A stretch of 35,220 bases of DNA from the NCBI GenBank assembly GCA_022562175.1, contig JADFPU010000007.1, forward strand, positions 1 to 35,220. Reading direction: 5' to 3'. The notes under the pieces were generated by a model. The model searched no databases. It had not been told where the DNA came from and saw nothing but the letters and a program-made list of their open reading frames with translations. The position numbers and the translations under genes were made by a program. Positions 9,703 to 19,998 of this stretch are shown here, piece by piece; positions within the stretch are counted from its first letter, which is position 1; each line of letters opens with the position of its first letter. This stretch comes from Pseudomonadota bacterium (GTDB lineage: Bacteria > Pseudomonadota > Gammaproteobacteria > Eutrophobiales > Eutrophobiaceae).

Positions 9703-11787
9703 TTATTCATCTACTGCCTTCATACTTAAACGCACACGTCCTTGTCTATCGATCTCAAGTACTTTTACCTTAACCATATCTCCTTCAGAAAGTTTATCGC
9801 TGACATTCTCCACTCGCTCCTCGGAGATCTGGGAGATATGCACCAAACCATCCTTACCAGGCAGGATATTGACGAAGGCACCAAAATCCATGAGTTTTTG
9901 AACACGACCTTCATAGATTCTACCGACTTCAATATCGGCAGTGAGTTCTTCAATTCTGCTTCGTGCCATATCACTGGCAGCCTTATCAACAGAGAAAATT
10001 TTGATATTACCACTATCATCAATATCAATCGTTGTGCCGGTTTCTTCTGTTATTGCACGAATTGTTGTGCCGCCCTTACCGATGACATCACGGATCTTGT
10101 CCGGATGAATCTTGATCATTGAGATTCTCGGTGCATACTCTGACATTTCAGCACGCGGCTCCTTAATGACAGCATTCATCTTTTCCAGGATATATGCACG
10201 TCCTGCCTTTGCCTGTTGCAGAGCCACCTGCATGATCTCCTTGGTAATACCTTCTATCTTGATATCCATCTGCAAGGCAGTGATGCCCTGTGCAGAACCC
10301 GCCACTTTAAAATCCATGTCGCCGAGATGATCTTCATCGCCCATAATGTCTGAAAGCACGACAAATTTATCGCCCTCTTTGATTAACCCCATGGCTATAC
10401 CGGCAACAGGTGCATCGATATTTACCCCGGCATCCATAAGCGCCAGACTGGTACCGCATACCGATGCCATTGAACTTGAGCCGTTTGATTCTGTGATTTC
10501 GGAAACAACGCGAATGACATACGGGAAAGATTCCGGATCCGGCATTACACCCAACATGCCCCGTTTAGCCAATTTGCCATGACCAATCTCGCGACGCTTT
10601 GGCCCCATCATCCTGCCTGTTTCTCCCACACAATAGGGAGGGAAGTTATAATGTAGCATGAAGGAATCTCTGCGCTCACCTTCAATTGCATCAACGATCT
10701 GTGAATCCCTGTCAGCACCTAATGTAGTCACCACCAGGGCCTGTGTCTCACCGCGGGTAAACAAAGCAGAACCATGAGTTCTTGGCAGCACACCGACTTG
10801 CACGGTAATGTCCCTGACTGCATCCGGCATCCGCCCATCGATACGGGTTTCCCCGGAAAGTATGCCGCCTCTGACAATATTACTCTCAAGCTCTTTAATA
10901 GTTGACAAGACAAGATCGTCAGACCAGCGCTGTTCATTCTCCTCAACAATAGAACCGGCAACTTCCTTACGTACCTCACTCAATCGCTCACTGCGGCTAA
11001 GCTTGTCCTGGATAGCATAGGCTTCACGGATCAGATCGCCTGCTTTCTTGTCAACCTCTGCCACCAGCTCGACATCCTTTTCCGGAGTTTGCCAGTCCCA
11101 GGACTTGACATTGGCTTGTTTCGCCAGGGCTTCGATATTTTCGATGACAATCTGCATTTGCTCATGACCATATGTGACCGCACCCAGCATCACTTCTTCA
11201 GACAGTTGCCTGGCTTCTGACTCGACCATCAGGACAGAACTCCTGGTGCCAGCAACGACCAGATTAAGTGCTGAATCATCCAACTCGGCAAAACTGGGGT
11301 TTAATATATAATTTCCGTCTTTGAAACCGACGCGTGCAGCGCCAATTGGACCATTAAACGGCACGCCCGACAGGGCGATGGCAGCCGAGGTGCCGATGAT
11401 GGCAGGGATATCCGGATCAACTGACGGGTCCAGCGACAATACGGTCGCAATGATCTGGATTTCGTTCATGAAGCCCTTTGGGAAAAGCGGCCTGATCGGA
11501 CGATCAATGAGACGTGAGGTCAGGGTCTCTTTTTCCGACTGTCTGCCTTCACGCTTGAAAAATCCACCCGGGATCTTGCCCGCAGCATAAGTACGCTCCT
11601 GATAATCCACCGTCAATGGAAAAAAAGGACGCCCTGCATCGGCCTCCTTTCTGGCTACGCATGTCACCAGTACAACGGTATCTTTTATGCTGCAAACCAC
11701 TGCACCTGATGCTTGACGGGCAATTCTACCCGTTTCCAATACAACTGTTTTGTCCCCATACTGGAACTCTTTTTTTACCACATTCAT
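9703..11787 (-). CDS. pnp: Polyribonucleotide nucleotidyltransferase (PNPase)
   Basis: Two RNase PH domains, KH ([22 protein letters not shown]) and S1 ([29 protein letters not shown]). Confidence 0.98.
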   Translation of the reverse strand: MNVVKKEFQYGDKTVVLETGRIARQASGAVVCSIKDTVVLVTCVARKEADAGRPFFPLTVDYQERTYAAGKIPGGFFKREGRQSEKETLTSRLIDRPIRPLFPKGFMNEIQIIATVLSLDPSVDPDIPAIIGTSAAIALSGVPFNGPIGAARVGFKDGNYILNPSFAELDDSALNLVVAGTRSSVLMVESEARQLSEEVMLGAVTYGHEQMQIVIENIEALAKQANVKSWDWQTPEKDVELVAEVDKKAGDLIREAYAIQDKLSRSERLSEVRKEVAGSIVEENEQRWSDDLVLSTIKELESNIVRGGILSGETRIDGRMPDAVRDITVQVGVLPRTHGSALFTRGETQALVVTTLGADRDSQIVDAIEGERRDSFMLHYNFPPYCVGETGRMMGPKRREIGHGKLAKRGMLGVMPDPESFPYVIRVVSEITESNGSSSMASVCGTSLALMDAGVNIDAPVAGIAMGLIKEGDKFVVLSDIMGDEDHLGDMDFKVAGSAQGITALQMDIKIEGITKEIMQVALQQAKAGRAYILEKMNAVIKEPRAEMSEYAPRISMIKIHPDKIRDVIGKGGTTIRAITEETGTTIDIDDSGNIKIFSVDKAASDMARSRIEELTADIEVGRIYEGRVQKLMDFGAFVNILPGKDGLVHISQISEERVENVSDKLSEGDMVKVKVLEIDRQGRVRLSMKAVDE

Positions 11788-11922
11788 TGTATTACCCTGA
11801 TATTGGTTGTGAAGTAAAGCTGGAAATAGATTGGTATTTCAAAGATTAAGAATAAATAACTTGAAACCGTCGGAGTGCCATGCTGGCTTCAAGACTGGTG
11901 GATATTTGCTGATGACATCGAA

Positions 11923-12192
11923 TTATTTACGTAGCCCCAGACGTTTAATCAAGTCACGATAACGTCCGATGTCCTTGCTCTTTATATAATCCAGAAGTTT
12001 ACGCCGCCGATTGACCATGTGCAGCAGGCCCTGGCGGGAGTGATGGTCTTTTTTATGTTGCTTGAAATGTTCGGACAGATCGGTGATCCGCGCGGTAATC
12101 AACGCAACCTGCACCTCTGGTGACCCTGTATCTGTAGTGGAACGCTGAAAATCAGTTACGATCCCAGCCGTTTGTTGCTGACTTAATGCCAT
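11923..12192 (-). CDS. rpsO: 30S ribosomal protein S15
   Basis: [36 protein letters not shown]...[17 protein letters not shown]; start trimmed to MALSQ. Confidence 0.97.
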   Translation of the reverse strand: MALSQQQTAGIVTDFQRSTTDTGSPEVQVALITARITDLSEHFKQHKKDHHSRQGLLHMVNRRRKLLDYIKSKDIGRYRDLIKRLGLRK

Positions 12193-12310
12193 GTAGAAGC
12201 TCCTAAATTCACTATCATAAAAAACGCGCGTATTGTACCCATGCCACTGCATACGAACAAGACATAAAATCAATGAATCGGTAATTTATTGACACTTTAA
12301 CTGCAAGCCA

Positions 12311-12471
12311 GGAGCCTATCCGAGAATAGAAGCCGTAGCGAGGGAAAGCTGTTTTGAGTCAGATTTTTTCATAATGTGAGACGAATAGCACCGCTATTTA
12401 ACGAATATTATGGAAAAATATGGCCAACATCAGCTGTTCCGCAGGTGGCTTTCTATTCTCGGACAGGCTCC
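12311..12471. mobile_element. MITE-like inverted-repeat element (family 2), about 161 bp, between truB and rpsO
   Basis: GGAGCCTATCCGAGAATAGAAGCC versus GGCTTTCTATTCTCGGACAGGCTCC at the ends; inner near-palindrome ATTTTTTCATAAT...AATAGC-ACC-GCTATT...ATTATGGAAAAAT. Confidence 0.75.
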
Positions 12472-12496
12472 TAGTACTCCGTTAAGGTTGTACTAG
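12471..12496. mobile_element. Solo arm / remnant of the family-1 CTAG element: CTAG-TACTCCGTTAAGGTTGTA-CTAG
   Basis: Matches the left arm of the elements at 23269 and 27974 (one substitution), CTAG on both sides; its right CTAG contains the truB stop. Confidence 0.7.
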
Positions 12497-13410
12497 GACC
12501 GCAGCAGCCGTCTTGGCGCCACGCGGCCATCATCCAGGATTTCTGCCACGCCGAGAAAATCATCCTGTTCATTATAAACCCTTAACATGCCACTGGTGGG
12601 TGCATGGGGCACGATAACGGCCTGCCCGTCATATAAGTAATCAGCGACATCCTGGTTCAGTTCAACATGGGGCAAATGCCTTAAGGCAGTGTCAATGCTG
12701 AGCAGCTTTTCATCTAAAGCAGCAAGCCCCTGTTTTGCAAGCTCTTCGATCTCCGTCATGCTGATCATTTCGTCCTGCACGTAGGGACCGGCGCCGACAC
12801 GTCGCAAAGCGATCACATGCGCACCACAACCGAGTTGTTTACCAATATCTTCAGCCAGAGTACGGATATATGTACCCTTGCTGCAACGTACATCGATTTC
12901 AAACGTCTGCCCATCAAATTTAATCAGCTGCAGTTGATGTATTGTTAGCGGGCGAGCCTGCCGCTCTACCTCTATGCCCTGGTAAGCCAGCTTATACAAT
13001 CGCTGGCCTTTATGTTTCAGTGCTGAGAACATAGGCGGTATCTGTTCAATGTTGCCGCGAAATTTTTTTAATACATTCTCTAACTGTTGCCTGCTGAAGT
13101 CCGGCACCGGTTTTTCACTGATAATATCACCCAGCGCATCACCAGTCGTCGTTTCAACGCCCAGCTTACAAGTTGCCAGGTAATGTTTGTCCGCATTCAG
13201 CAGATAACCGGAAAATTTCGTTGCCTCGCCAAAACACAGCGGCAGAAGCCCTGTTGCCATTTTGTCAAGACTACCGGTATGTCCTGCCTTGCGTGCCTTA
13301 AAAAGGCTCTTTACCCTTTGCAATGCTTCATTGGAGGTAATGCCCATGGGCTTATCCAGTAATAAAATACCCTGGATATTTCTGCCCTTGCTGCGTTGTC
13401 GCCCTCTCAT
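12493..13410 (-). CDS. truB: tRNA pseudouridine(55) synthase TruB
   Basis: GILLLDKPMGITSNEALQRVK, GHTGSLDKMATGLLPLCFGEATKF (catalytic Asp), YEVDVRCSKGTYIRTLAEDIG-like motif. Start trimmed to MRGRQRSKG. Confidence 0.96.
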   Translation of the reverse strand: MRGRQRSKGRNIQGILLLDKPMGITSNEALQRVKSLFKARKAGHTGSLDKMATGLLPLCFGEATKFSGYLLNADKHYLATCKLGVETTTGDALGDIISEKPVPDFSRQQLENVLKKFRGNIEQIPPMFSALKHKGQRLYKLAYQGIEVERQARPLTIHQLQLIKFDGQTFEIDVRCSKGTYIRTLAEDIGKQLGCGAHVIALRRVGAGPYVQDEMISMTEIEELAKQGLAALDEKLLSIDTALRHLPHVELNQDVADYLYDGQAVIVPHAPTSGMLRVYNEQDDFLGVAEILDDGRVAPRRLLRS

Positions 13411-13472
13411 AAAATTAGTATACAAATCAATAATTAAAAATAAATATTCAGCGTCATCAGGCAATATCTTGC

Positions 13473-13859
13473 TCAGTCTAAAACCTCATTACTGCCTTCG
13501 TCTTCCACAGAATCCTTATTTAATGAATCTATAAGGGCAGATAAGCGACTACCTCGTTCGATGGAACTATCAAAGACAAACTTCAACTTTGGAACTACGC
13601 GCAAGGAAAGAACCTGGGCCAATTCATAACGAAAGTGTCCGGCCATGTCGTTCAATGTCTCGACCAGCTCCTCCACATTGGCCTCACCACCAAGACTGGT
13701 AACATAGACTTTGGCGTTTTTCAGATCCGGGCTGATATCAGCGCTGGCAATTGTGATCATACCAAGACGGGGATCCGTGATCTGGCGCTGGATTAACCCA
13801 GCTAGTTCTTTTTGCACGAGATCGGCAACACGCCGACTGCGACTGAATTGTTTGGGCAT
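13473..13859 (-). CDS. rbfA: 30S ribosome-binding factor A
   Basis: SRRVADLVQKELAGLIQRQITDPRLGMITIASADISPDLKNAKVYVTSL; position between infB and truB. Confidence 0.96.
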   Translation of the reverse strand: MPKQFSRSRRVADLVQKELAGLIQRQITDPRLGMITIASADISPDLKNAKVYVTSLGGEANVEELVETLNDMAGHFRYELAQVLSLRVVPKLKFVFDSSIERGSRLSALIDSLNKDSVEDEGSNEVLD

Positions 13860-13883
13860 TGTTGGCTAGTCCCGGACTGACTC

Positions 13884-16500
13884 CTAGAGTGTGCGTGCGA
13901 CTTCGATACGCTCGAAAACTTCGATCTGATCGCCCACTTTAATGTCGTTATAATTTTTCACGCCGATGCCGCATTCTGTGCCGGATTTAACTTCATTAAC
14001 ATCATCTTTAAAGCGTCGAAGAGATTCAAGCTCGCCTTCATATATCACCACATTGTCTCTCAAAACCCTGATAGGATTGGTTTTTCTGACCACGCCTGTG
14101 GTCACGACGCAACCGGCAATATCACCGTATTTTGGTGACCGAAACACATCACGTACTTCCGCATTACCAACAATCTGCTCGCGTATCTCCGGCGAAAGCA
14201 GGCCGTTAATGGCCATTTTTACGTCGTCTATGACATCATAAATCACGCTGTAGTAGCGTACATCAATACCTTCCTCATCAACCAGCTTTCTTGCAGACGC
14301 ATCAGCACGGACATTAAAACCAATCACAATGCCTTTTGAGGCCATAGCGAGATTAATATCAGAGCCGGTGATCCCGCCTACACCACTACTAACGATTTCT
14401 ACCATAACTTCGTCATTGGATAATTTTTTCAGGGTCTCCACAAGCGCCTCCGCCGATCCCTGCACATCCGTCTTAATCAACAGATTAAGCGTGGCAGCCG
14501 CTTCCTGCCCCATCTTTGTCATGATATTTTCGAGTTTCAATGCCTGTTGTCTGGCCAGCTTAACTTCACGGTATTTACTCTGACGGAGCGAGGCAATTTC
14601 CCGGGCCTTTTTCTCATTCGGCACGACCATCATTTCATCACCGGCATTAGGCGTACCTGACAGGCCCAGTACTTCTACCGGCGTTGACGGACCAACCTTG
14701 TCAACTTCCTGTCCGCTTTCATCGAGCATTGCCCTGACACGGCCAAATTCATGGCCACTGAGTATGACATTGCCTTTCTGCAACTCTCCATTTTGAACAA
14801 GGATGGTTGCAATGGGCCCCCTGCCCTTATCAAGTCTGGATTCAATGACGGTACCACTGGCCGGACCTTTTTCTACAGCCTTGAGTTCCAGTATCTCTGC
14901 CTGTAATAATATATTTTCAAGCAACTCATCTATACCTTCCCCTGTAACCGCAGAGACGTTGACAAATAATGTATCGCCTCCCCAGTCTTCCGGAATGACG
15001 TCAAACTTTGACAATTCCTGCTTCACCTTGTCCGGGTCCGCGTCTGCTTTATCTATCTTGTTGACAGCTATAATCATTGGCACCTTGCCGGCCTTTGCAT
15101 GTTTGATCGACTCTTCCGTCTGCGGCATGACACCATCATCTGCGGCGACCACGATAATAACGATATCCGTTACCTTGGCGCCACGGGCACGCATTGCTGT
15201 AAACGCCTCATGGCCCGGGGTATCCAGAAAGGTAATCCTGCCTTTAGAAGTAGCGACACTGTAGGCGCCAATATGCTGGGTAATCCCGCCTGCCTCACCT
15301 GCAGCCACATTGGTACGGCGAATATAATCCAGCAGTGAGGTTTTGCCGTGATCCACATGACCCATGATCGTCACCACAGGCATCCTGGTAACTTCATCGC
15401 CTTCAACTCTGAGCGCATTGGTAATTTCCACTTCCAGCGCATTCTCTTGCGAAAGCTTCGGCTTGTGGCCCATCTCTTCCACAAGAATCGCTGCAGTTTC
15501 TTGATCAATGCTCTGGTTAATCGTCACCATACTGCCAAGATTCATCATGGCCTTAACGACCTCAGTACCTTTTACTGACATGCGTTGGGCAAGTTCGGCC
15601 ACTGAAATGCTTTCCGGGATCTCAACTTCATGAACAATAGGTGCTGTCGGCTTTTCAAATACATGTTGCGAAGGCATGGTTACGACAGGCCTCGCTCGTC
15701 GCTTTTTCCTGCGGCGGCCGGATTTATCCGATGCGACATGCAATTCCTTGCGATGCAGATTAGCCGAGTCCTTATCGACAGCCGGCGCGGCAGGTTTCTT
15801 ATTCAGCAACTCCTCAATCGCAGCAGCCGGTGCCTGTAAAGCATTCTCGCTAGCCTGTTGTGGTTGCTGCGCATGTTCAGCCCCTGCAAGCTGCGCTGCT
15901 TCGACAGGCGCCGATATGTCGGTGACTGCCTCACCTGCTTCAACCATGCTGTCGCCGGTCTCAGGGGCTGGCTGTACTGTAGCTGCCGCAACCTTTTCCG
16001 CCGCAGCCTTTTCCGCCGCAACTTTTCCGCCGCGCCTTTTCCGCCGCAGCCTCCGCCGCCGCAACCTTGTCCGCCGCAGCCTTTTCCGCCGCAGCCTCCG
16101 CCGCCGCTACAGCCAGTTTCTGCTCTTCCTCCAGTGCTGCTTGTTTTGCAGCATCTTCTTCCAGGACACTGCGCTTTGCATAGGTCCTACGCTTGCGGAA
16201 CTCTACATTGATTATTTTTGAACGGGGTTTGCTGCGAGTTGAAGGGCTGCGAGTTGCAGGCAATACAGGCACCTTGAGTTCACTGATGGTTTTGCGGCGC
16301 AAGGTGATCTTTTTAGGTTCTGAAGAAGCGTCCTTACCATGCTTACGTCTGAGAAAACCGAGTAATTCAGCTTTCTCGGAATCTGTGATCATGTCATCCT
16401 CTGATTTACTTGACAGACCGGCCTGGACCAACTGATCCAGCAGGCGTTCAACCGGAATGTCTATGACATTGGCATATTGCTTGATTGTCACTTCAGGCAT
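13884..16500 (-). CDS. infB: Translation initiation factor IF-2; reading frame interrupted in the alanine/lysine-rich linker
   Basis: N-terminal IF2 module [29 protein letters not shown] (frame to 15961) and GTPase body [20 protein letters not shown] (frame 13884-16064) lie in different minus frames, joined across the 15-bp repeat at about 15988-16045. Confidence 0.93.
15988..16045. repeat. 15-bp tandem repeat (GCARCCTTTTCCGCC) in the infB linker; two of four copies are 14 bp
   Basis: Units 15988-16002 and 16003-16017 are 15 bp; 16018-16031 and 16032-16045 are 14 bp. Confidence 0.85.
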
Positions 16501-18022
16501 CGGTTACATCCTCATTGAGCTGTTGTTCTGCCTCAAACCAGGGAATACGAGCAGTCATAATCAATTTGCCAGCTGTCTCTTGGTCCAGATCTTCGATATC
16601 CAGTAGTTCATGAACAGACTGTTCAGCAAGGTCTTCCATCGTCACAATATCATGTCCAGCCAGTTCATAAGCCAGTGCCTCGTCCATCCCATCCATGTTT
16701 AACAAATCATCTGCGGGTTTCGCATCACCTAGCTTCTCTTCCTTGGCAATGGCCCTTGTCATCATCACATCACGCGCACGATTACGCAGTTCGCTAACCA
16801 GGTCACTATCAAATTCTTCAATTTCAAGTATTTCACTTTCCGGCACATAGGCGACTTCTTCAATACTGGAGAACCCCTCCTGCGCCAGAATATTTGCAAC
16901 TTCCTCATCGGCGTCAAGCTGCTCCATGAACAACTTCTGCAGCTCTTGTAACTCAGACTCATTTTTTTCATCGGCCTGTTCTATGGACATAACATTTAAC
17001 TGCCACTTTGTCAGTTCACTGGCAAGCCTGATATTCTGGCCACCCCGGCCAATCGCTTGTGACAGGTTTTCCTCTGCTACGGCAACGTCCATGCTGTGCA
17101 AATCTTCATCCACCAGGATTGAAGCCACCTCAGCAGGCGCCATGGCATTTATCACAAACTGGGCCGGGTTCTCATCCCACAGGATAATATCGACACGCTC
17201 TCCACCTAATTCGTTGGAGACTGCCTGTACGCGAGAGCCACGCATACCGACACAGGCGCCAATCGGATCAATACGCTGGTCTTTGGCACTCACTGCAATC
17301 TTTGCACGTGAACCCGGATCTCTTGCACCATTAATAATATCAATCAAACCTTCGTTAATCTCAGGTACTTCAATCTTAAAGAGTTCGATCAATAACTCAG
17401 GCGCAGTCCGGCTCAAAAACAGTTGGGGTCCTCGGCTTTCCGGTTTTACTTCGCGCAAATAGGCCCGCAGACGGTCACCCGCACGTACTGCCTCTCGCGG
17501 GATCATTTCATCACGCTGGATGATCGCTTCGGCATTATTACCCAGATCCAGTATGATACTTCCACGCTCAACGCGTTTGACTACACCACTGACCATTTCC
17601 CCGACACGATCCCGGTAGGTCTCAAGCACTTTATTGCGCTCCGCTTCCCGTACTTTCTGTACGATAACCTGCTTGGCGGTTTGAGCGGCGATGCGGCCAA
17701 ATTCGACAGAGTCCATCGGTTCCTCGATAAAACCACCCACTTCTATATCCTGCTGCTTTTGCCGGGCGTCTTCACAGCGTATCTGCCGTGTTGGAAACTC
17801 CAGCGGCTCAGCATCCGGGCTTTCTTCTACTACCTCCCAGCATCTGATGGTCTCATAGCTACCCGTTTCATGGTCAATTTTGACCCGCACCTCAATATCC
17901 TCACGATGGCGCTTCTTGGTTGCCATTGCCAGAGCAGCCTCAATTGCTTCAAAAATAATCTCTTTCGCCACGCCTTTCTCATTCGAGACGACATCGACAA
18001 CCATCAGGATTTCTTTATTCAT
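16493..18022 (-). CDS. nusA: Transcription termination/antitermination protein NusA
   Basis: S1/KH architecture: [55 protein letters not shown]-terminal helix-hairpin-helix repeats. Confidence 0.97.
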   Translation of the reverse strand: MNKEILMVVDVVSNEKGVAKEIIFEAIEAALAMATKKRHREDIEVRVKIDHETGSYETIRCWEVVEESPDAEPLEFPTRQIRCEDARQKQQDIEVGGFIEEPMDSVEFGRIAAQTAKQVIVQKVREAERNKVLETYRDRVGEMVSGVVKRVERGSIILDLGNNAEAIIQRDEMIPREAVRAGDRLRAYLREVKPESRGPQLFLSRTAPELLIELFKIEVPEINEGLIDIINGARDPGSRAKIAVSAKDQRIDPIGACVGMRGSRVQAVSNELGGERVDIILWDENPAQFVINAMAPAEVASILVDEDLHSMDVAVAEENLSQAIGRGGQNIRLASELTKWQLNVMSIEQADEKNESELQELQKLFMEQLDADEEVANILAQEGFSSIEEVAYVPESEILEIEEFDSDLVSELRNRARDVMMTRAIAKEEKLGDAKPADDLLNMDGMDEALAYELAGHDIVTMEDLAEQSVHELLDIEDLDQETAGKLIMTARIPWFEAEQQLNEDVTDA

Positions 18023-18073
18023 AAAATATGTTATTAGTTCAAGTCACATCCAATATCAAACTGTGCGATCCAA

Positions 18074-18523
18074 TTATGGCCACAGCTGCGCTTTTTCAAT
18101 CATGTCTGCCGGGATGTCAATCTCGTTTCCATCAGACAGCATGACAACTGATTGTTGATTTACCGCTTTAATTTTACCGGTAAAGTTCTTTCTGCCCTCA
18201 AGCTTTGCATACAATTTCACGCGTGCCTGCTGTCCGGTAAAACGCTTAAACTGCTCAAGTGTAAACAGTGGCCTTGCAATCCCCGGCGAGGAGATCTCCA
18301 GTCTGTACGCACCCTGTACGGGATCATTCACATCCAACACACCTGACACCTGTTCACTCACTCGTCCACAGTCATCGAGTGTGATGCCGGCTTCATTATC
18401 TATATAGACACGAAGCAGCGAACCACTTCCAGTTGAGCTGCTCTCAACGCCTAACAGCTCATAACCCATCGACGAAACGACAGGTCCAAGTAACTCGGCC
18501 AGGATTAGATTTTGTTTATACAT
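18074..18523 (-). CDS. rimP: Ribosome maturation factor RimP
   Basis: LLRVYIDNEAGITLDDCGRVSEQVSGVLDVNDPVQGAYRLEISSPGIARPL; start trimmed to MYKQNLILAELLG. Confidence 0.95.
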   Translation of the reverse strand: MYKQNLILAELLGPVVSSMGYELLGVESSSTGSGSLLRVYIDNEAGITLDDCGRVSEQVSGVLDVNDPVQGAYRLEISSPGIARPLFTLEQFKRFTGQQARVKLYAKLEGRKNFTGKIKAVNQQSVVMLSDGNEIDIPADMIEKAQLWP

Positions 18524-18647
18524 CCGCCTAAAACAAAAAATGGGCACAAGGCCCACTCACAAACAACACTAAAACTCTGGCAAGTATAGCCATTTTCACA
18601 CTGTCTGCCAATTTAATAAAAACCAACCATGTAACAATATATCCTAT

Positions 18648-18671
18648 GAAAAAGCCCCGCTTGAGCGGGGC
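18648..18671 (-). terminator. Intrinsic terminator/attenuator between tRNA-fMet and rimP
   Basis: Minus strand GCCCCGC-TCAA-GCGGGGC-TTTTTC. Confidence 0.8.
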
Positions 18672-18683
18672 CTTGTTAATAAT

Positions 18684-18760
18684 TGGTAGCGGGGGCAGGA
18701 TTTGAACCTGCGACCTTCGGGTTATGAGCCCGACGAGCTGCCAGACTGCTCCACCCCGCA
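18684..18760 (-). tRNA. metY: Initiator tRNA-fMet (anticodon CAU), metY-type
   Basis: 77 nt TGCGGGGTGGAGCAGTCTGGCAGCTCGTCGGGCTCATAACCCGAAGGTCGCAGGTTCAAATCCTGCCCCCGCTACCA; three G-C pairs in the anticodon stem next to CTCATAA, unpaired 1-72, encoded CCA; upstream of rimP-nusA as in E. coli. Confidence 0.97.
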
Positions 18761-18845
18761 ACAAAGGAGGCGCAGTCTACAATGCAAACCTGCGATTATC
18801 AAGAAGGCAAGCCTGTTATTACTGGCTGTGTATAGATAATTTTCA

Positions 18846-19937
18846 TCACACTGCCAGGCGCACCGGCAAACGCTGCGCACCCCATACGCCCGGCTCAGCT
18901 TCAAAAACACCCGGACACTGCCAGCCACACTGTCTACAACTGCCCGTTGCGTCAAGCCGCCATTGCTTTAATACATACCAGTCACGGGCAATTAACAGTT
19001 CACCGCAATGACTGCAATAGGTACTGCCACCCTTGATATCGTGCACGTTTCCGGTATAGACAAAGTTAAGACCATTATTACGTGCTATATCACGCGCTTT
19101 GCTCAGCGTTGCTGGCGGCGTATTGGAATGTTTCAGCATTTTCCAGTCCGGATGGAAGGCGCTAAAGTGCAGTGGCACATCTGCACCGAGATTGTCTGAA
19201 ATCCACTGTGTCATGGCATCGATCTCATCATCCGAGTCGTTTTCCCCGGGGATCAGCAAAGTAGTGATCTCAAACCAGACACTGGTTTCATGTTTGAGAT
19301 AAATGAGTGTATCGAGGACCGGTTGTAAGTGCCCGCCGGTGATATATTTGTAAAACTTCTCGGTAAATGCCTTGAGATCAATATTAGCGGCGTCCATGTA
19401 CTGATAAAATTCTCTCCTGGGCTCTTCACAGACATACCCGGCTGTAACCGCTACAGACTTCACACCGCGTTGATGGCAGGCTTTGGCAACATCGATGGCA
19501 TATTCATGGAAAACAACCGGATCGTTATAGGTAAAGGCTATCGACTTACAGCCTAAACGAACAGCGGCATCGGCCAGTGCCTCAGGACTGGCGGCATCGG
19601 CCAGCGTATCCTGGTCACGGGATTTACTGATATCCCAATTCTGACAAAATTTACAGGCCAGATTACAGCCGGCCGTGCCAAAGGACAGTACCGGTGTGCC
19701 CGGCAGAAAATGGTTCAATGGCTTCTTTTCAATAGGATCGACACAAAATCCACTGGATCGACCATAGCTGGTCAGAACTATTTCACCTTTCTCGCAGGCA
19801 CGTACGAAACACAAGCCACGTTGTCCGTCCTTGAGTTTACACGCCCGCGGACACATATCGCATTGCACCCGACCATCGTCCAGGGTATGCCAATAGCGGG
19901 TTGAGATTATTGTCTGTTCAGTTGCTAACATGATCAC
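18846..19937 (-). CDS. amrS: AmmeMemoRadiSam system radical SAM enzyme
   Basis: CDMCPRACKLKDGQRGLC, GCNLACKFCQNWDISK (CX3CX2C), FTYNDPVVFHEYAIDVAKACH, IDLKAFTEKFYK, C-terminal CSHCGELL...CRQCGWQCPG. Confidence 0.93.
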   Translation of the reverse strand: MIMLATEQTIISTRYWHTLDDGRVQCDMCPRACKLKDGQRGLCFVRACEKGEIVLTSYGRSSGFCVDPIEKKPLNHFLPGTPVLSFGTAGCNLACKFCQNWDISKSRDQDTLADAASPEALADAAVRLGCKSIAFTYNDPVVFHEYAIDVAKACHQRGVKSVAVTAGYVCEEPRREFYQYMDAANIDLKAFTEKFYKYITGGHLQPVLDTLIYLKHETSVWFEITTLLIPGENDSDDEIDAMTQWISDNLGADVPLHFSAFHPDWKMLKHSNTPPATLSKARDIARNNGLNFVYTGNVHDIKGGSTYCSHCGELLIARDWYVLKQWRLDATGSCRQCGWQCPGVFEAEPGVWGAQRLPVRLAV

Positions 19938-19998
19938 TGCATAAAATACCTGTACTACCTATACTATAGACAAGATTATATGAATAATTCACCACAGT

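Noticed and set aside
16018-16045. Programmed ribosomal frameshift in infB
   Set aside because: The GCG GAA AAG context does not fit the X XXY YYZ heptamer and infB is not known to need one; a repeat-associated deletion or sequence error is simpler. Kept only as an alternative.
15676-16221. Plus-strand ORFs of 181 and 117 aa, Arg/Pro-rich
   Set aside because: Antisense shadows of the GC-rich infB linker with no recognisable domain.
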